DNA of 64,000 bases, from positions 1 to 64,000 of the forward strand of contig OZ242168.1 of NCBI GenBank assembly GCA_965205275.1, given 5' to 3'. The notes beneath the pieces are model-generated. The model did no database searches, was not told where the DNA came from, and saw nothing but the letters and a program-made list of their open reading frames with translations. Below are positions 51,005 through 60,146 of this stretch, piece after piece (positions within the stretch are counted from its first letter, which is position 1; every line of letters starts with the position of its first letter). This stretch comes from WTFY01 sp965205275. GTDB taxonomy: Bacteria > Pseudomonadota > Gammaproteobacteria > UBA4575. A program made the translations under genes and the position numbers.

Positions 51005-51961
51005 CTATGTTTGCAAGGCGTGTTGATAGAGTAGGAATATATACGCAATATAGGAGGATATAAATAAAATACTGAAGCTGCGCGGGATTTTTTTCATGTG
51101 CGAAAAGACCAGAATCAGTACAAGCAGCATTGCAGTTGCACCTGACATAACAGGGAGATCCCGCATGTAAATCTCGTGCGGAACGGCATAGCCAGCAATC
51201 AGGCCTGCAGTACCGGTAACCCCAAGGGTGTTGAAAATATTGGAGCCTATGATATTCCCCAGAACCAACTTACTGTGCCTTTTCAAGGCACTCGCTATAC
51301 AGGTAGCCAGTTCTGGCAAGCTGGTTCCAATTGCCACAATTGTTAAACCTACAATCAAATCACTGATGCCCAGATATTTTGCAATTGAAATAGAGCTCCA
51401 TACTACGAGTTTTGAGCTCAGTAGCAGCACTACAAGACTGACAAGCAACCCTGTCAGCAAGATTGTCAGGTTTTTTGGGGAGGGGCCCTGCGCGAGTTTT
51501 TCTTGCATGTGCCTTTCTAACTCGGGACGTGTGATGTAATACAGGATGATCACCAAGGCGATTAGCAGAATCAGGCCATCATGAAACTCCAATTGCCGGT
51601 CAAATATCAATCCGGCAAATAATACGGTGGCAGTGATCAGTATAATAAAGTCCCTGTGTAAGGTACTTTTTTCCAGGTAAAGGGGCGACACGCATAATGT
51701 TATACCCAAGACCAGCAAAATATTTGTGGTGTTTGATCCTAGGGCGTTGCCGATTGCCAGGCCAGGATTGCCCTGCCATGCAGATAAACTAGAGACCAGC
51801 AGTTCGGGTGCGGAGGTACCGAATCCCAGTACCAGAAACCCAATGATGTATCCTGAAGTATTGAAGTGTTGTCCCAGTCGGGATGCACTGTTTACCAGTT
51901 GATTGGCACTCCACATGAGAAGTACAAAACCTGCGACGAGCGCTGCAATGAATAGGTACAT
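51005..51961 (-). CDS. yrbG: YrbG-like calcium/sodium antiporter family protein
   Basis: 318 residues with ten membrane segments and the two alpha-repeats of the CaCA superfamily (GFGTSAPELLVSS near residue 50 and AIGTSLPELATC near 215, each with the ion-binding Glu). It is the usual first gene of the yrbG-kds-lpt operon and is divergent from mlaF. Confidence 0.93.
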   Translation of the reverse strand: MYLFIAALVAGFVLLMWSANQLVNSASRLGQHFNTSGYIIGFLVLGFGTSAPELLVSSLSAWQGNPGLAIGNALGSNTTNILLVLGITLCVSPLYLEKSTLHRDFIILITATVLFAGLIFDRQLEFHDGLILLIALVIILYYITRPELERHMQEKLAQGPSPKNLTILLTGLLVSLVVLLLSSKLVVWSSISIAKYLGISDLIVGLTIVAIGTSLPELATCIASALKRHSKLVLGNIIGSNIFNTLGVTGTAGLIAGYAVPHEIYMRDLPVMSGATAMLLVLILVFSHMKKIPRSFSILFISSYIAYIFLLYQHALQT

Positions 51962-52116
51962 ATCCGGAGTGTCTAGAAAATATCCTGGTTTACAGGTAAA
52001 TAACAGTTGTCAGGTTGTATCAGATAAAGCTGTGAATCGCCAAGGATTTAGCAAATGAGCCGGGTACCGTGCTGAATTCAGGCATCTATAGAATTGGTCC
52101 GAATTAGGAAAAGTTA

Positions 52117-52356
52117 ATGGGTGAATCGATCGTACAGATTCGCAAGCTGCATTTCGCGCAGGGTGCTCGCAGGATTTTCAACGGTGTCAATTTCGATGCC
52201 CATGCTGGGGAAATTACTGCTTTTATGGGGCCTGGTGGTGCTGGGAAAACTACTTTGCTTAAGATTATCAGTGGCCAGCTGCGCCCGGAAAGCAGGAACG
52301 TGAAGGTGTTTGGCGAGGATATTCACCGTATTGACCCAGTCGGCGCTGGTTCTTAA
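52117..52356 (+). pseudogene. mlaF: mlaF, 5' fragment of phospholipid-transport ATPase
   Basis: The first 73 codons code the start of MlaF (QIRKLHFAQGARRIFNGV; Walker A GPGGAGKTTLLKII; FGEDIHRID). Then the frame changes to PVGAGS and stops. The signature motif, Walker B and everything after residue 73 are gone. The join falls near 52335, where sequence coding the MlaD C-terminus begins in another frame. So a deletion removed the rest of mlaF, all of mlaE and most of mlaD. The product cannot be an active ATPase. Confidence 0.9.
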
Positions 52357-52446
52357 GGAGATTATTGGCAAAATCGTTGTTAAATGTAAAGGTTCAGATA
52401 CCTATGGCACTTTTCAGTGATCGTGAGCAAGGGATCTGAATGAGGG

Positions 52447-52479
52447 GGTGCAGAGGGAGGCGTGGCCTCTCTCTGCACC
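52447..52479. other. leader hairpin of IS481-like element
   Basis: GGTGCAGAGGGAGGC and GCCTCTCTCTGCACC pair with one mismatch around GTG, 56 bases before the transposase start. See the partial copy at 192-224. Confidence 0.5.
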
Positions 52480-52534
52480 GGATCGGGTATCCTCCAGTGA
52501 ACCAACCACAGCCACTGGAACAGGAGACCCGAGC

Positions 52535-53419
52535 ATGGACATTAAATCCCTTCGTATTCGATCATACAAGAGCTTCAAGGTCGACGAACACGTACCCGAG
52601 GCGGCGGGTGAGCGCTACCGCAGGTTGCAGGCGTACCAGCGCTTGCGTGCGGCGGGCTGCAGCGAGGCCGGCGCCCTGGAGCAGCTGGAGATCAGCCGGC
52701 GCACCCTGTACCGCTGGAAGGCCGTCCTGGCCGCAGGCGGTGTGCACGCCCTGGCGCCGCATTCGAGCCGCCCGCGGCGGCACCGGTGTCCGGCCTATAC
52801 GCCGCAGGACGTGAGGGCGGTGCTGGCCCGCGGTGTGATCCGGCCCGCCGCGTTCTGCGAAGGCAGGCATGCGCCGAAGCGCCCGCGCCGCTTCGCCCGC
52901 TGGGCACGGCGCTGGAAGTACGGCGCGAAGGCGCGTACCCCGGGCGAGCTGATGCAGATCGACCACATGACCTATGTGCGAGACGGCGACACCGTCAAGG
53001 AGTTCCGCGCCGTGTGCCCGGTGTCGAAGTTCATGGTCACGCGCGCCTGCTCACGGGCCACTGCCGGGCACGCCCGGCGCTTCCTGCACGAACTGCTGGC
53101 GGCCCTGCCGTTCCCGCTCGTCTCCATCCAGGTCGACGGCGGCAGCGAGTTCATGGCCGGCTTCGAGGCGTCCTGTGAAGCGCTGCACATCCCGCTGCAT
53201 GTGTTGCCGCCCAAGCATCCCCAGTACAACGGCTGTGTGGAACGCGCCAACCGCGCTGCCCGCATCGAGTTCTGGGGACGCTACGATGGCCCCCTGAGCA
53301 TCGACCCGGTGCAGGCCGCCCTCGCCGGCTATGAGTTCTTCTACAACTATGAACGCCCCCACGCAGCACTCGACTGGAAAACGCCCAACGAGTACCTTGT
53401 CACCCTGGAGGCCGCCTGA
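52535..53419 (+). CDS. IS481-like DDE transposase, probably internally shortened
   Basis: 294 residues from ATG 52535, preceded by GGAG. Helix-turn-helix near residues 30-55 (ALEQLEISRRTLYRWK), then a DDE core: MQIDHMTYV (Asp), QVDGGSEFMAG (Asp) and NGCVERANR (Glu), with YNYERPHAALDWKTPNEYL at the end as in IS481-type enzymes. Between TPQDVRAV and ARGVIRPAAF the second winged-helix part expected in this family (about 35 residues) seems to be missing in frame. Whether the enzyme still works is unknown. Confidence 0.88.
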   Translation: MDIKSLRIRSYKSFKVDEHVPEAAGERYRRLQAYQRLRAAGCSEAGALEQLEISRRTLYRWKAVLAAGGVHALAPHSSRPRRHRCPAYTPQDVRAVLARGVIRPAAFCEGRHAPKRPRRFARWARRWKYGAKARTPGELMQIDHMTYVRDGDTVKEFRAVCPVSKFMVTRACSRATAGHARRFLHELLAALPFPLVSIQVDGGSEFMAGFEASCEALHIPLHVLPPKHPQYNGCVERANRAARIEFWGRYDGPLSIDPVQAALAGYEFFYNYERPHAALDWKTPNEYLVTLEAA

Positions 53420-53548
53420 TCCCACAGTGCCATAGGTACTGAACCCATACATTAAATTGACGTCAGGGTGATATTTAACTACCCTGCATGTGCGTTCAAC
53501 TCATGCAGTAAAATTAACAGATTGTATGGAATACCGGAGGGATCAATT

Positions 53549-54214
53549 GTGAGTAACTTCAGACAGCTGGCGCGGGCTGCTGTCCAGTATGGTGCCATTG
53601 CGCCTGTATTGTTTTTGCTGTTGGCTACGCGACTCCTTGCTATTGATGAACGTTTGCCTGAACAGATCATCGAAGAGACCTCAGCGGAAGTGCTGAGGGT
53701 GCTGAATGAAGAGCAGGAGCGCCTGAAAGCAGACCCTGCTTTAATCAATGACTTCATCGGTAAGGCGATTGTTCCTGTTGTCGACCTGGATTCGATGGGC
53801 AAACTGATATTGGGCAGATACTGGAAGCAGGCAAGTGAAGAACAGCGGTCGAGTTTTGTCTCGGGGTTTAAAGACATGCTGGTTCGGATCTATGCAAAGT
53901 CACTGGTGGATTATGGGCATGCACGGATCAGTGTACTGCCTGATCGAAGCAACAAGGCAAGTAAATACCGTACTGTACAGACGGAACTGGATATTGGTTC
54001 CGGAAGCACTCCTTTACAGGTCGCTTATGTTTTTCTTAACAATGAACAGAATGAATGGAAAATATTTGACTTCTCCGTAGATGGCTTAAGCCTCGTGAAA
54101 AATTTTCGCACCAGCTTTAATCAGGAGATCAAGGAAACTTCACTGGATGCATTAATTGAACGTCTGGCAAATGCTAACAGGTCTGGTGTTGCGGATGGAA
54201 CTTGGGCAGAGTAA
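53549..54214 (+). CDS. mlaC: MlaC, periplasmic phospholipid carrier (orphaned)
   Basis: 221 residues, full length for MlaC (Ttg2D). A signal-like N-terminus (APVLFLLLATRLLA) is followed by the MlaC domain (DFIGKAIVPVVDLDSMGKLILGRYW in two pieces: DFIGKAIVPVVDLDSM, KLILGRYWKQAS) and the ending SLVKNFRTSFNQEI. The start is GTG 53549 after a perfect GGAGG. MlaC carries lipids between MlaA and MlaFEDB; since mlaF, mlaE, mlaD and mlaB are broken or missing here, it has no partner at this locus. Confidence 0.9.
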   Translation: MSNFRQLARAAVQYGAIAPVLFLLLATRLLAIDERLPEQIIEETSAEVLRVLNEEQERLKADPALINDFIGKAIVPVVDLDSMGKLILGRYWKQASEEQRSSFVSGFKDMLVRIYAKSLVDYGHARISVLPDRSNKASKYRTVQTELDIGSGSTPLQVAYVFLNNEQNEWKIFDFSVDGLSLVKNFRTSFNQEIKETSLDALIERLANANRSGVADGTWAE

Positions 54215-54483
54215 ATTTCAACGTACAGGCCCAGGCAGATTTGTAATCACCGGTGATCTTACATTTTCCAGTGTAACTTCTTATGGGATCAAGCGGAGAA
54301 AATATTGCTTGGTCTGGAAGAAACAGGTTTTGAAATTGATATTGGTGCTGCACAGGAGTTGGACAGCAGTGGTCTTGCTGGGCACACTGTAATAAAAAGG
54401 AACTCAACTTCAGTAATGCTTCCAGCAAGGTGCACAGGCTGATTGAAATAAACAAGCTTCAGGGCCTGCTGAAGCTTACCTAG
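54195..54483 (+). pseudogene. mlaB: mlaB, frameshifted STAS-domain gene
   Basis: Pieces in three frames together give an MlaB-like STAS protein: ELGQSKFQRTGPGRFVITG up to TSY in the first frame, then WDQAEKILLGLEETG and ELDSSGLA in the second after a likely one-base loss near 54284, then CNKKELNFSNASSKVHRL and EINKLQGLLKLT in the third after further change near 54375. The DSSGLA motif is the STAS signature. No single frame codes a working protein. It overlaps the end of mlaC by 20 bases as in intact operons. Confidence 0.88.
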
Positions 54484-54582
54484 TCAGCAGCGATTTATAT
54501 TCACTGGTTATGCGTATGCCAGGATTCCCGTATTTTGTAGCTGAATTGATCTGATTCTGACTTTCATGACACATCCCTGATT

Positions 54583-55842
54583 ATGGAAAAACTATTAATT
54601 GACGGCGGTCGGGTACTGGAAGGTGAGGTACGGATCTCGGGTGCCAAAAATGCCGTGCTGCCGATACTGGCGGCAACCCTGCTGGCGGATGGACCCATGC
54701 AGATTGCCAATGTCCCGCATTTGCAGGATGTGACGACGACCATGGAATTGCTGGGACGCATGGGTGTTTCGCTGACCTTGGATGAGCGCATGAATATTGA
54801 GGTGAATACCAGCTCGATTAATGAGCTGTTTGCGCCTTATGAAGTGGTAAAAACCATGCGGGCTTCCATTCTGGTACTGGGGCCTTTGTTGGCACGTTTT
54901 GGGCAGGCCAAAGTGTCCCTGCCGGGCGGCTGCGCCATCGGTTCACGACCGGTGAATCTGCATTTGCACGGACTCGAAGCGATGGGTGCTGAAATTGAGG
55001 TCAAGGGCGGTTATATCCATGCTAAATCCAGGCGCCTCAAAGGTGCCCATCTGGTGATGGATAGCGTAACGGTTACCGGTACTGAAAACCTGATGATGGC
55101 CGCAACCCTGGCTGTAGGCACAACCATTATCGAAAATGCAGCGCGCGAACCTGAGGTAACGGATCTGGCAAATTGCTTGATCAAGATGGGTGCCAAAATA
55201 GAAGGCGCAGGTAGTGATAAAATCACGATTCATGGCGTGGAAAAACTACATGGGTGTCAATACAGCGTACTTGCAGACCGGATTGAGACCGGGACTTTTC
55301 TGGTTGCAGCAGCAATCACAGGCGGACATGTGCGGCTGAAAAACACACAGCCAAGGTTTTTGGAATCCGTACTGCTGAAGTTAAAGGAAGCCGGAGCAAT
55401 CGTTCATTATGATGAAAACTGGGTCGAAATTGAAATGTGCGAACGTCGTCCTAAAAGCATAAATATCTGCACTGCACCGTATCCTGCATTTCCTACAGAC
55501 ATGCAGGCACAGTTTACTGCACTGAACTGTGTTGCGGAAGGTTCAGGTACAATCACAGAATCCGTATTCGAGAACCGTTTTATGCATATACAGGAAATGC
55601 AGAGGATGGGTGCAAAAATAAAAGTGACTGGAAACACTGCTATCATAATGGGAGTGGATAAACTGGTTGCCGCACCTGTTATGGCGACTGATTTGCGTGC
55701 ATCGGCCAGCCTGATACTGGCAGGCTTGATTGCAGAAGGCCAGACTATAGTGGATCGTATTTACCACATTGACCGGGGATACGAGTGTATTGAGGAAAAG
55801 CTGATGCAGTTAGGCGCCAGCATACGTCGTGTCCCACACTGA
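54583..55842 (+). CDS. murA: UDP-N-acetylglucosamine 1-carboxyvinyltransferase
   Basis: 419 residues, the first committed enzyme of peptidoglycan synthesis. The active-site loop Cys is in LPGGCAIGSRPVNLHL near residue 116; GAKNAVLPILAATLL and DLRASASLILAGL are also typical. A bolA/ibaG gene that often stands between mlaB and murA is not present in the 99-base gap. Confidence 0.97.
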   Translation: MEKLLIDGGRVLEGEVRISGAKNAVLPILAATLLADGPMQIANVPHLQDVTTTMELLGRMGVSLTLDERMNIEVNTSSINELFAPYEVVKTMRASILVLGPLLARFGQAKVSLPGGCAIGSRPVNLHLHGLEAMGAEIEVKGGYIHAKSRRLKGAHLVMDSVTVTGTENLMMAATLAVGTTIIENAAREPEVTDLANCLIKMGAKIEGAGSDKITIHGVEKLHGCQYSVLADRIETGTFLVAAAITGGHVRLKNTQPRFLESVLLKLKEAGAIVHYDENWVEIEMCERRPKSINICTAPYPAFPTDMQAQFTALNCVAEGSGTITESVFENRFMHIQEMQRMGAKIKVTGNTAIIMGVDKLVAAPVMATDLRASASLILAGLIAEGQTIVDRIYHIDRGYECIEEKLMQLGASIRRVPH

Positions 55843-55887
55843 CCGGTAATGATTCATTGAACTTTCCATTCCTACTTTGATCTGGGT

Positions 55888-56535
55888 ATGACGACACAAG
55901 CTGACAAGGATTTGATTACCATAGCTGTCTCGAAGGGACGTATCTTTGAGGAGAGCCTGTCTTTGCTTGCGTCAATGGAAATTACCGTTGCAGAAGAGGA
56001 CCTGGACGGCCGCAAACTTTTATTGCCGACCAGCCATCCAGGGATTCGTCTGCTGGTTATTCGCTCCAAGGATGTGCCGACCTATGTGCAATATGGTGTA
56101 GCTGAATTAGGCATTGTGGGTAAGGACGTGCTGCTGGAGTTTACCGAAGATGGGATCTATGAACCGGTAGACCTGGGTATAGCGAAATGCCGTCTCATGG
56201 TGGCAGGGACTGAAGCCAGGGTTGGGAACAGCAGGCGTTTACGTGTGGCCACTAAATATGTACGGAGCACGCAACAGCATTTTGCAGCAAAAGGCCAGCA
56301 GGTCGAATTGATAAAGCTATACGGTTCGATGGAGCTTGCGCCGGTACTAGGTCTTGCGGACTGTATTGTAGACTTGGTCGCTACGGGTAATACACTCAAG
56401 GCGAATGGTTTGGCACCTATTGAACATATCGCTGATATCAGTTGTCGTCTCATAGTCAATAAGGCAGCAATGAAGATAAAATCTGCTACACTTAAACTTC
56501 TTATTGAGCAATTTAAGCTGGCAGCGAAGAAGTAA
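55888..56535 (+). CDS. hisG: ATP phosphoribosyltransferase, short form
   Basis: 215 residues: the short HisG that lacks the C-terminal regulatory domain and needs HisZ (not in the window). Motifs ITIAVSKGRIFEESL, VQYGVAELGIVGKDVL, and the PRPP loop DLVATGNTLKANGL. It leads into a DAHP synthase and hisD on the same strand. Confidence 0.95.
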   Translation: MTTQADKDLITIAVSKGRIFEESLSLLASMEITVAEEDLDGRKLLLPTSHPGIRLLVIRSKDVPTYVQYGVAELGIVGKDVLLEFTEDGIYEPVDLGIAKCRLMVAGTEARVGNSRRLRVATKYVRSTQQHFAAKGQQVELIKLYGSMELAPVLGLADCIVDLVATGNTLKANGLAPIEHIADISCRLIVNKAAMKIKSATLKLLIEQFKLAAKK

Positions 56536-56562
56536 CAGATTTTTTTGAAGGCAAAGTTGATC

Positions 56563-57639
56563 ATGGCTTATCAGACGGACAATCTCAGAATTGTGGAAAC
56601 CAAGGAGGTGATCGCTCCCTCTGTTTTGTGCAGTGAATTTCCGATTACCGACAATGCCTCCAAGTGTGTATTCAATGCGCGTACGGATATCCAGAGGATT
56701 CTGCATGAGGAAGATGATCGCCTGCTCGTAGTCGTGGGTCCCTGCTCTATTCATGATCCTGGCGCAGCGTGTGAGTATGCAGGCCGCCTGGTAGCCTTAC
56801 GCAATGAACTTATCAGTGATCTGGTAATTATCATGCGCGTCTACTTTGAGAAACCACGTACGACTGTAGGCTGGAAAGGCCTGATCAATGATCCTGATCT
56901 GGATAACAGTTTTGAAATTAACAAGGGTCTGCGCATCGCCCGCAGCTTGCTGCTGGACCTGAGCGAAATGGGCCTGCCTGCAGGCACAGAGTATCTGGAT
57001 TTGATCAGCCCCCAGTATGTTGCTGATTTGGTGAGTTGGGGTGCGATTGGAGCACGTACCACTGAAAGCCAGGTGCATCGTGAACTGGCGTCCGGGTTGT
57101 CCTGTCCAGTTGGTTTTAAAAATGCGACCAGTGGTAATCTGCAGGTCGCAGTGGATGCAGTGGGTTCCGCGACGAACCCGCATCATTTTTTATCCGTAAC
57201 TAAAGCCGGCAGGTCCGCGATATTTTCTACCATGGGCAATAAGGATTGCCATATTATCTTACGTGGTGGCAGGGAGCCGAACTACAATCAAGAAAGCATC
57301 GATACCGCCGCACATTTACTCGAAAAGTCGGGTCTGGACGCTCGATTAATGGTGGATTGCAGCCATGCCAACAGCTTCAAGCAGCATGACAGACAAATGG
57401 AAGTGGGCCAATCGATTGTTACCCAGGTGAGTGCGGGTGATACACGTATATTTGGAGTGATGATTGAAAGTCATCTTGTTGCAGGCCGTCAGGATGCGAA
57501 GCCTGGTGCAGAGTTGACCTACGGCCAAAGCATCACAGATGCATGTATGGGATGGCAGGAGACTGTAGATCTGCTGCACTTGCTTGCCAGGGCCACACGT
57601 GCGCGACGTCATGCCAACTCCGCAGTAAGCGCGGCATAA
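56563..57639 (+). CDS. 3-deoxy-7-phosphoheptulonate synthase, class I (AroF/G/H type)
   Basis: About 358 residues. It condenses PEP with erythrose 4-phosphate at the head of the shikimate pathway. Signature motifs: VVVGPCSIHDPGAA, RVYFEKPRTTVGWKGLINDP, GARTTESQVHRELASGLSCP, and IMLRGG-like HIILRGGREPNY with MVDCSHANSFK. ATG 56563 is preferred to an upstream TTG. The specific isozyme (feedback type) cannot be told. It stands between hisG and hisD, 28 and 16 bases from them, a rare place for this gene. Confidence 0.94.
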   Translation: MAYQTDNLRIVETKEVIAPSVLCSEFPITDNASKCVFNARTDIQRILHEEDDRLLVVVGPCSIHDPGAACEYAGRLVALRNELISDLVIIMRVYFEKPRTTVGWKGLINDPDLDNSFEINKGLRIARSLLLDLSEMGLPAGTEYLDLISPQYVADLVSWGAIGARTTESQVHRELASGLSCPVGFKNATSGNLQVAVDAVGSATNPHHFLSVTKAGRSAIFSTMGNKDCHIILRGGREPNYNQESIDTAAHLLEKSGLDARLMVDCSHANSFKQHDRQMEVGQSIVTQVSAGDTRIFGVMIESHLVAGRQDAKPGAELTYGQSITDACMGWQETVDLLHLLARATRARRHANSAVSAA

Positions 57640-57654
57640 TACTGGGCCTGTATT

Positions 57655-58959
57655 TTGCCCACGCTGGACATCACATGTCTTCATACCCAAGACGCAGGTT
57701 TTCCTGCGCAATTTGAAAGCTGGCTCTATAGCAACCAAATAGCTGAACAGGATGTGCAGCACAGTGTTGCAGAAATAATAGGAGCTGTTCGGGTACGCGG
57801 TGATGCAGCGATTCTGGAATTTACGCAACGCTATGACCATGTTTCTGCACAGTGTGTGAGTGATCTGGAAATCACAGACGCACAAATACAGGAGGCCCTG
57901 CGAGCCATTAGTGAAGAACAGCGCTTAGCGCTTGATACCGCAGCATCCCGTATTCGGAATTATGCAGAACAGCAACGTATACAATCCTGGTCGATTCGGG
58001 ATGAATATGGAAATGAAATGGGTCAGAGAGTTACCGCCTTGCAAAAAGTGGGTGTCTATGTACCCGGCGGAACCGCTGCATACCCATCTTCTGTACTCAT
58101 GAATGTAATTCCGGCAAAAGTTGCTGGAGTTGAATCCGTTTATATGGCAGTTCCTGCTCCGCATGGGAAATTGAATCCGATGGTGTTGGCAGCTGGCGCA
58201 ATTGCGAAAGTAGATCGGGTGTTTACCATTGGTGGGGCACAGGCCGTTGCAGCATTTGCTTATGGCACGCAGACAATTCCTGGGGTCGACAAGATTGTGG
58301 GTCCGGGCAATGCGTATGTGGCAAGCGCAAAACGCATGGTGTATGGGCAGGTCGGAATTGACATGATTGCTGGTCCTTCCGAGGTGTTGGTGATTTGTGA
58401 TAACAGTGCAGACCCTGAATGGGTCGCCATGGATTTATTTTCACAGGCTGAGCACGATACCCATGCACGTGCCATACTGATCACAACCGAGAACGTATTT
58501 CTGGAGCAGGTCTTGAAGCACATGCAGAGACTGCTGGGCCAACTAGATCGCGCGGACACGATTATGCAGTCGATGAATAATTCCGGTGCATTTATACAAG
58601 TTAATGATCTGGACGAAGCAGCTGAGTTGAGTAACAGGATTGCACCAGAACATCTAGCGCTGTGTGTATCAGAACCTGATGTGCTACTGAAAAAAATACG
58701 TAATGCGGGTGCTGTGTTCTTGGGGCATTATTCCCCCGAAGTGCTTGGAGACTATTGCGCGGGTCCCAATCATGTATTACCTACTGCCAGTACGGCACGC
58801 TATTCTTCACCCTTGGGGGTATACGATTTCCAAAAACGTACCAGTGTTGTGAGTTGTTCCCGTGAAGGCGCAGGGAAACTGGGTGCAGTGGCTGCAATTC
58901 TGGCGCACAGTGAAGGCTTGTCAGCACACGCAAGATCAGCAGAATACCGGTGTAAGTAG
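57655..58959 (+). CDS. hisD: histidinol dehydrogenase
   Basis: 434 residues, last two steps of histidine synthesis. Typical motifs: YVPGGTAAYPSSVLMN, VGPGNAYVASAKRMVYG, GIDMIAGPSEVL, SQAEHDTHARAIL and GDYCAGPNHVLPT. The frame offers only a TTG start at 57655 and no good ribosome-binding site, so the exact start is unsure; translation may be coupled to the gene before. Confidence 0.95.
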   Translation: MPTLDITCLHTQDAGFPAQFESWLYSNQIAEQDVQHSVAEIIGAVRVRGDAAILEFTQRYDHVSAQCVSDLEITDAQIQEALRAISEEQRLALDTAASRIRNYAEQQRIQSWSIRDEYGNEMGQRVTALQKVGVYVPGGTAAYPSSVLMNVIPAKVAGVESVYMAVPAPHGKLNPMVLAAGAIAKVDRVFTIGGAQAVAAFAYGTQTIPGVDKIVGPGNAYVASAKRMVYGQVGIDMIAGPSEVLVICDNSADPEWVAMDLFSQAEHDTHARAILITTENVFLEQVLKHMQRLLGQLDRADTIMQSMNNSGAFIQVNDLDEAAELSNRIAPEHLALCVSEPDVLLKKIRNAGAVFLGHYSPEVLGDYCAGPNHVLPTASTARYSSPLGVYDFQKRTSVVSCSREGAGKLGAVAAILAHSEGLSAHARSAEYRCK

Positions 58960-58985
58960 ACAACGGCTACCTGAAGAATACTGTA

Positions 58986-60065
58986 ATGGCTGCTGTTATA
59001 CCGCAACAATTGCTGCGCACCGAACTTGCCAGCATGCGCGCATATCGCGTGGCAGATGCAGAGGGCTTTATCAAGCTGGATGCAATGGAAAATCCTTACG
59101 TGTGGCCTGCGACGTTGCAGGAACAGTGGCTGGATGTACTTGGAAAAGCAGTGTTAAACCGTTACCCAGACCCACAGGTGACCCACCTCAGGAAAAATTT
59201 CAGCAAGGCATTTTCAATTCCTTCCAGCATTGAACTGATTTTCGGAAACGGGTCTGACGAATTGATCCAGTTGGTTATTCTGGCAATTGCCAGACCGGGT
59301 GCCTGTATTCTTACTGTGACGCCCAGCTTTTCCATGTATAAACTTATTGCGGAATTCATAGGCGTACGGGTTATTGGGGTTCCTTTATTGGCTAGATCCT
59401 TTTCCTTGCAGGTTGATCAGATTTGTAAAGCAATCCAGGAAAATGATCCAGCATTAATATTTCTGGCCTGCCCAAATAACCCGACCGGAACGCTTTGGCC
59501 GCAACAGCAAGTTGAGCAGATTGTGCAACAATCCAGGGGGCTGGTAGTCATTGATGAGGCATATGCCCCGTTTTCTTCTCACACAATGATGCCATTGGTT
59601 GAAAAATATCCGCATGCATTAATGTTGCGCACGCTGTCAAAAATGGGTCTTGCAGGGCTGCGCCTGGGTTGCCTGCTGGGAGCAGAACAATGGTTAAGGG
59701 AACTCAATAAGCTTCGTTTGCCCTATAACATCAATGCGCTCACACAGATAAGTGCTAGTTTCGCGCTAGACAATATTGCTGTTTTTAATGAGCAGGCTAG
59801 GTTGATCTGTGAACAACGGGAACGACTAACCACAGCCATGCGCAGCATGAATGGTATCCAGGCATTCCCAAGCGAAGCGAATTTTATTTTATTCAGGACA
59901 GTGAAGACCCCCGCAGGTATGGTTTTCAATCGCCTCATGGAGCGCAAAATCATGATCAAAAATGTTGCAGATAACCATCTTCTGGAGAATTGTTTGCGGG
60001 TAACCGTGGGTACAGAAAAAGAAAACCAGGCTTTTCTTGATGCCCTGGACAGTTCCTTGATCTGA
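58986..60065 (+). CDS. hisC: histidinol-phosphate aminotransferase
   Basis: 359 residues of fold-type I PLP enzymes: LDAMENPYVWP start, CPNNPTGTLW, VVIDEAYAPFS, and the PLP lysine in RTLSKMGLAGLRLG. It follows hisD by 26 bases. The normal hisBHAFI genes do not follow. Confidence 0.95.
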   Translation: MAAVIPQQLLRTELASMRAYRVADAEGFIKLDAMENPYVWPATLQEQWLDVLGKAVLNRYPDPQVTHLRKNFSKAFSIPSSIELIFGNGSDELIQLVILAIARPGACILTVTPSFSMYKLIAEFIGVRVIGVPLLARSFSLQVDQICKAIQENDPALIFLACPNNPTGTLWPQQQVEQIVQQSRGLVVIDEAYAPFSSHTMMPLVEKYPHALMLRTLSKMGLAGLRLGCLLGAEQWLRELNKLRLPYNINALTQISASFALDNIAVFNEQARLICEQRERLTTAMRSMNGIQAFPSEANFILFRTVKTPAGMVFNRLMERKIMIKNVADNHLLENCLRVTVGTEKENQAFLDALDSSLI

Positions 60066-60146
60066 CAGGACCCTAGCGGGAGCGTTTGCGTACAGGCACA
60101 GGCTTGGATACCCTGTCATTAGGACAACCGGATTGCTGCAACATAA

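Larger units (their letters stand above)
52385..53451 (+). mobile_element. IS481-like element, complete, 1067 bp
   Basis: Ends are imperfect inverted repeats: left TGTAAAGGTTCAGATACC and right, in reverse, TGTATGGGTTCAGTACC, both followed by TATGGCACT. A 5-bp target duplication TTAAA flanks it (52380-52384 and 53452-53456). Its G+C is visibly far above the neighbourhood. It carries one transposase. The same left end is found inverted at the window start. Confidence 0.93.
52337..53471 (+). pseudogene. mlaD: mlaD, 3' remnant split by IS481-like element
   Basis: Codons 52337-52384 read QSALVLKEIIGKIVVK and, after the IS and its target duplication, 53457-53471 read LTSG and stop. This matches the ending of MlaD proteins (SAMVLEDLIG type). 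It is out of frame with the truncated mlaF. The remnant shows that the deletion came first and the IS inserted later. Confidence 0.75.
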
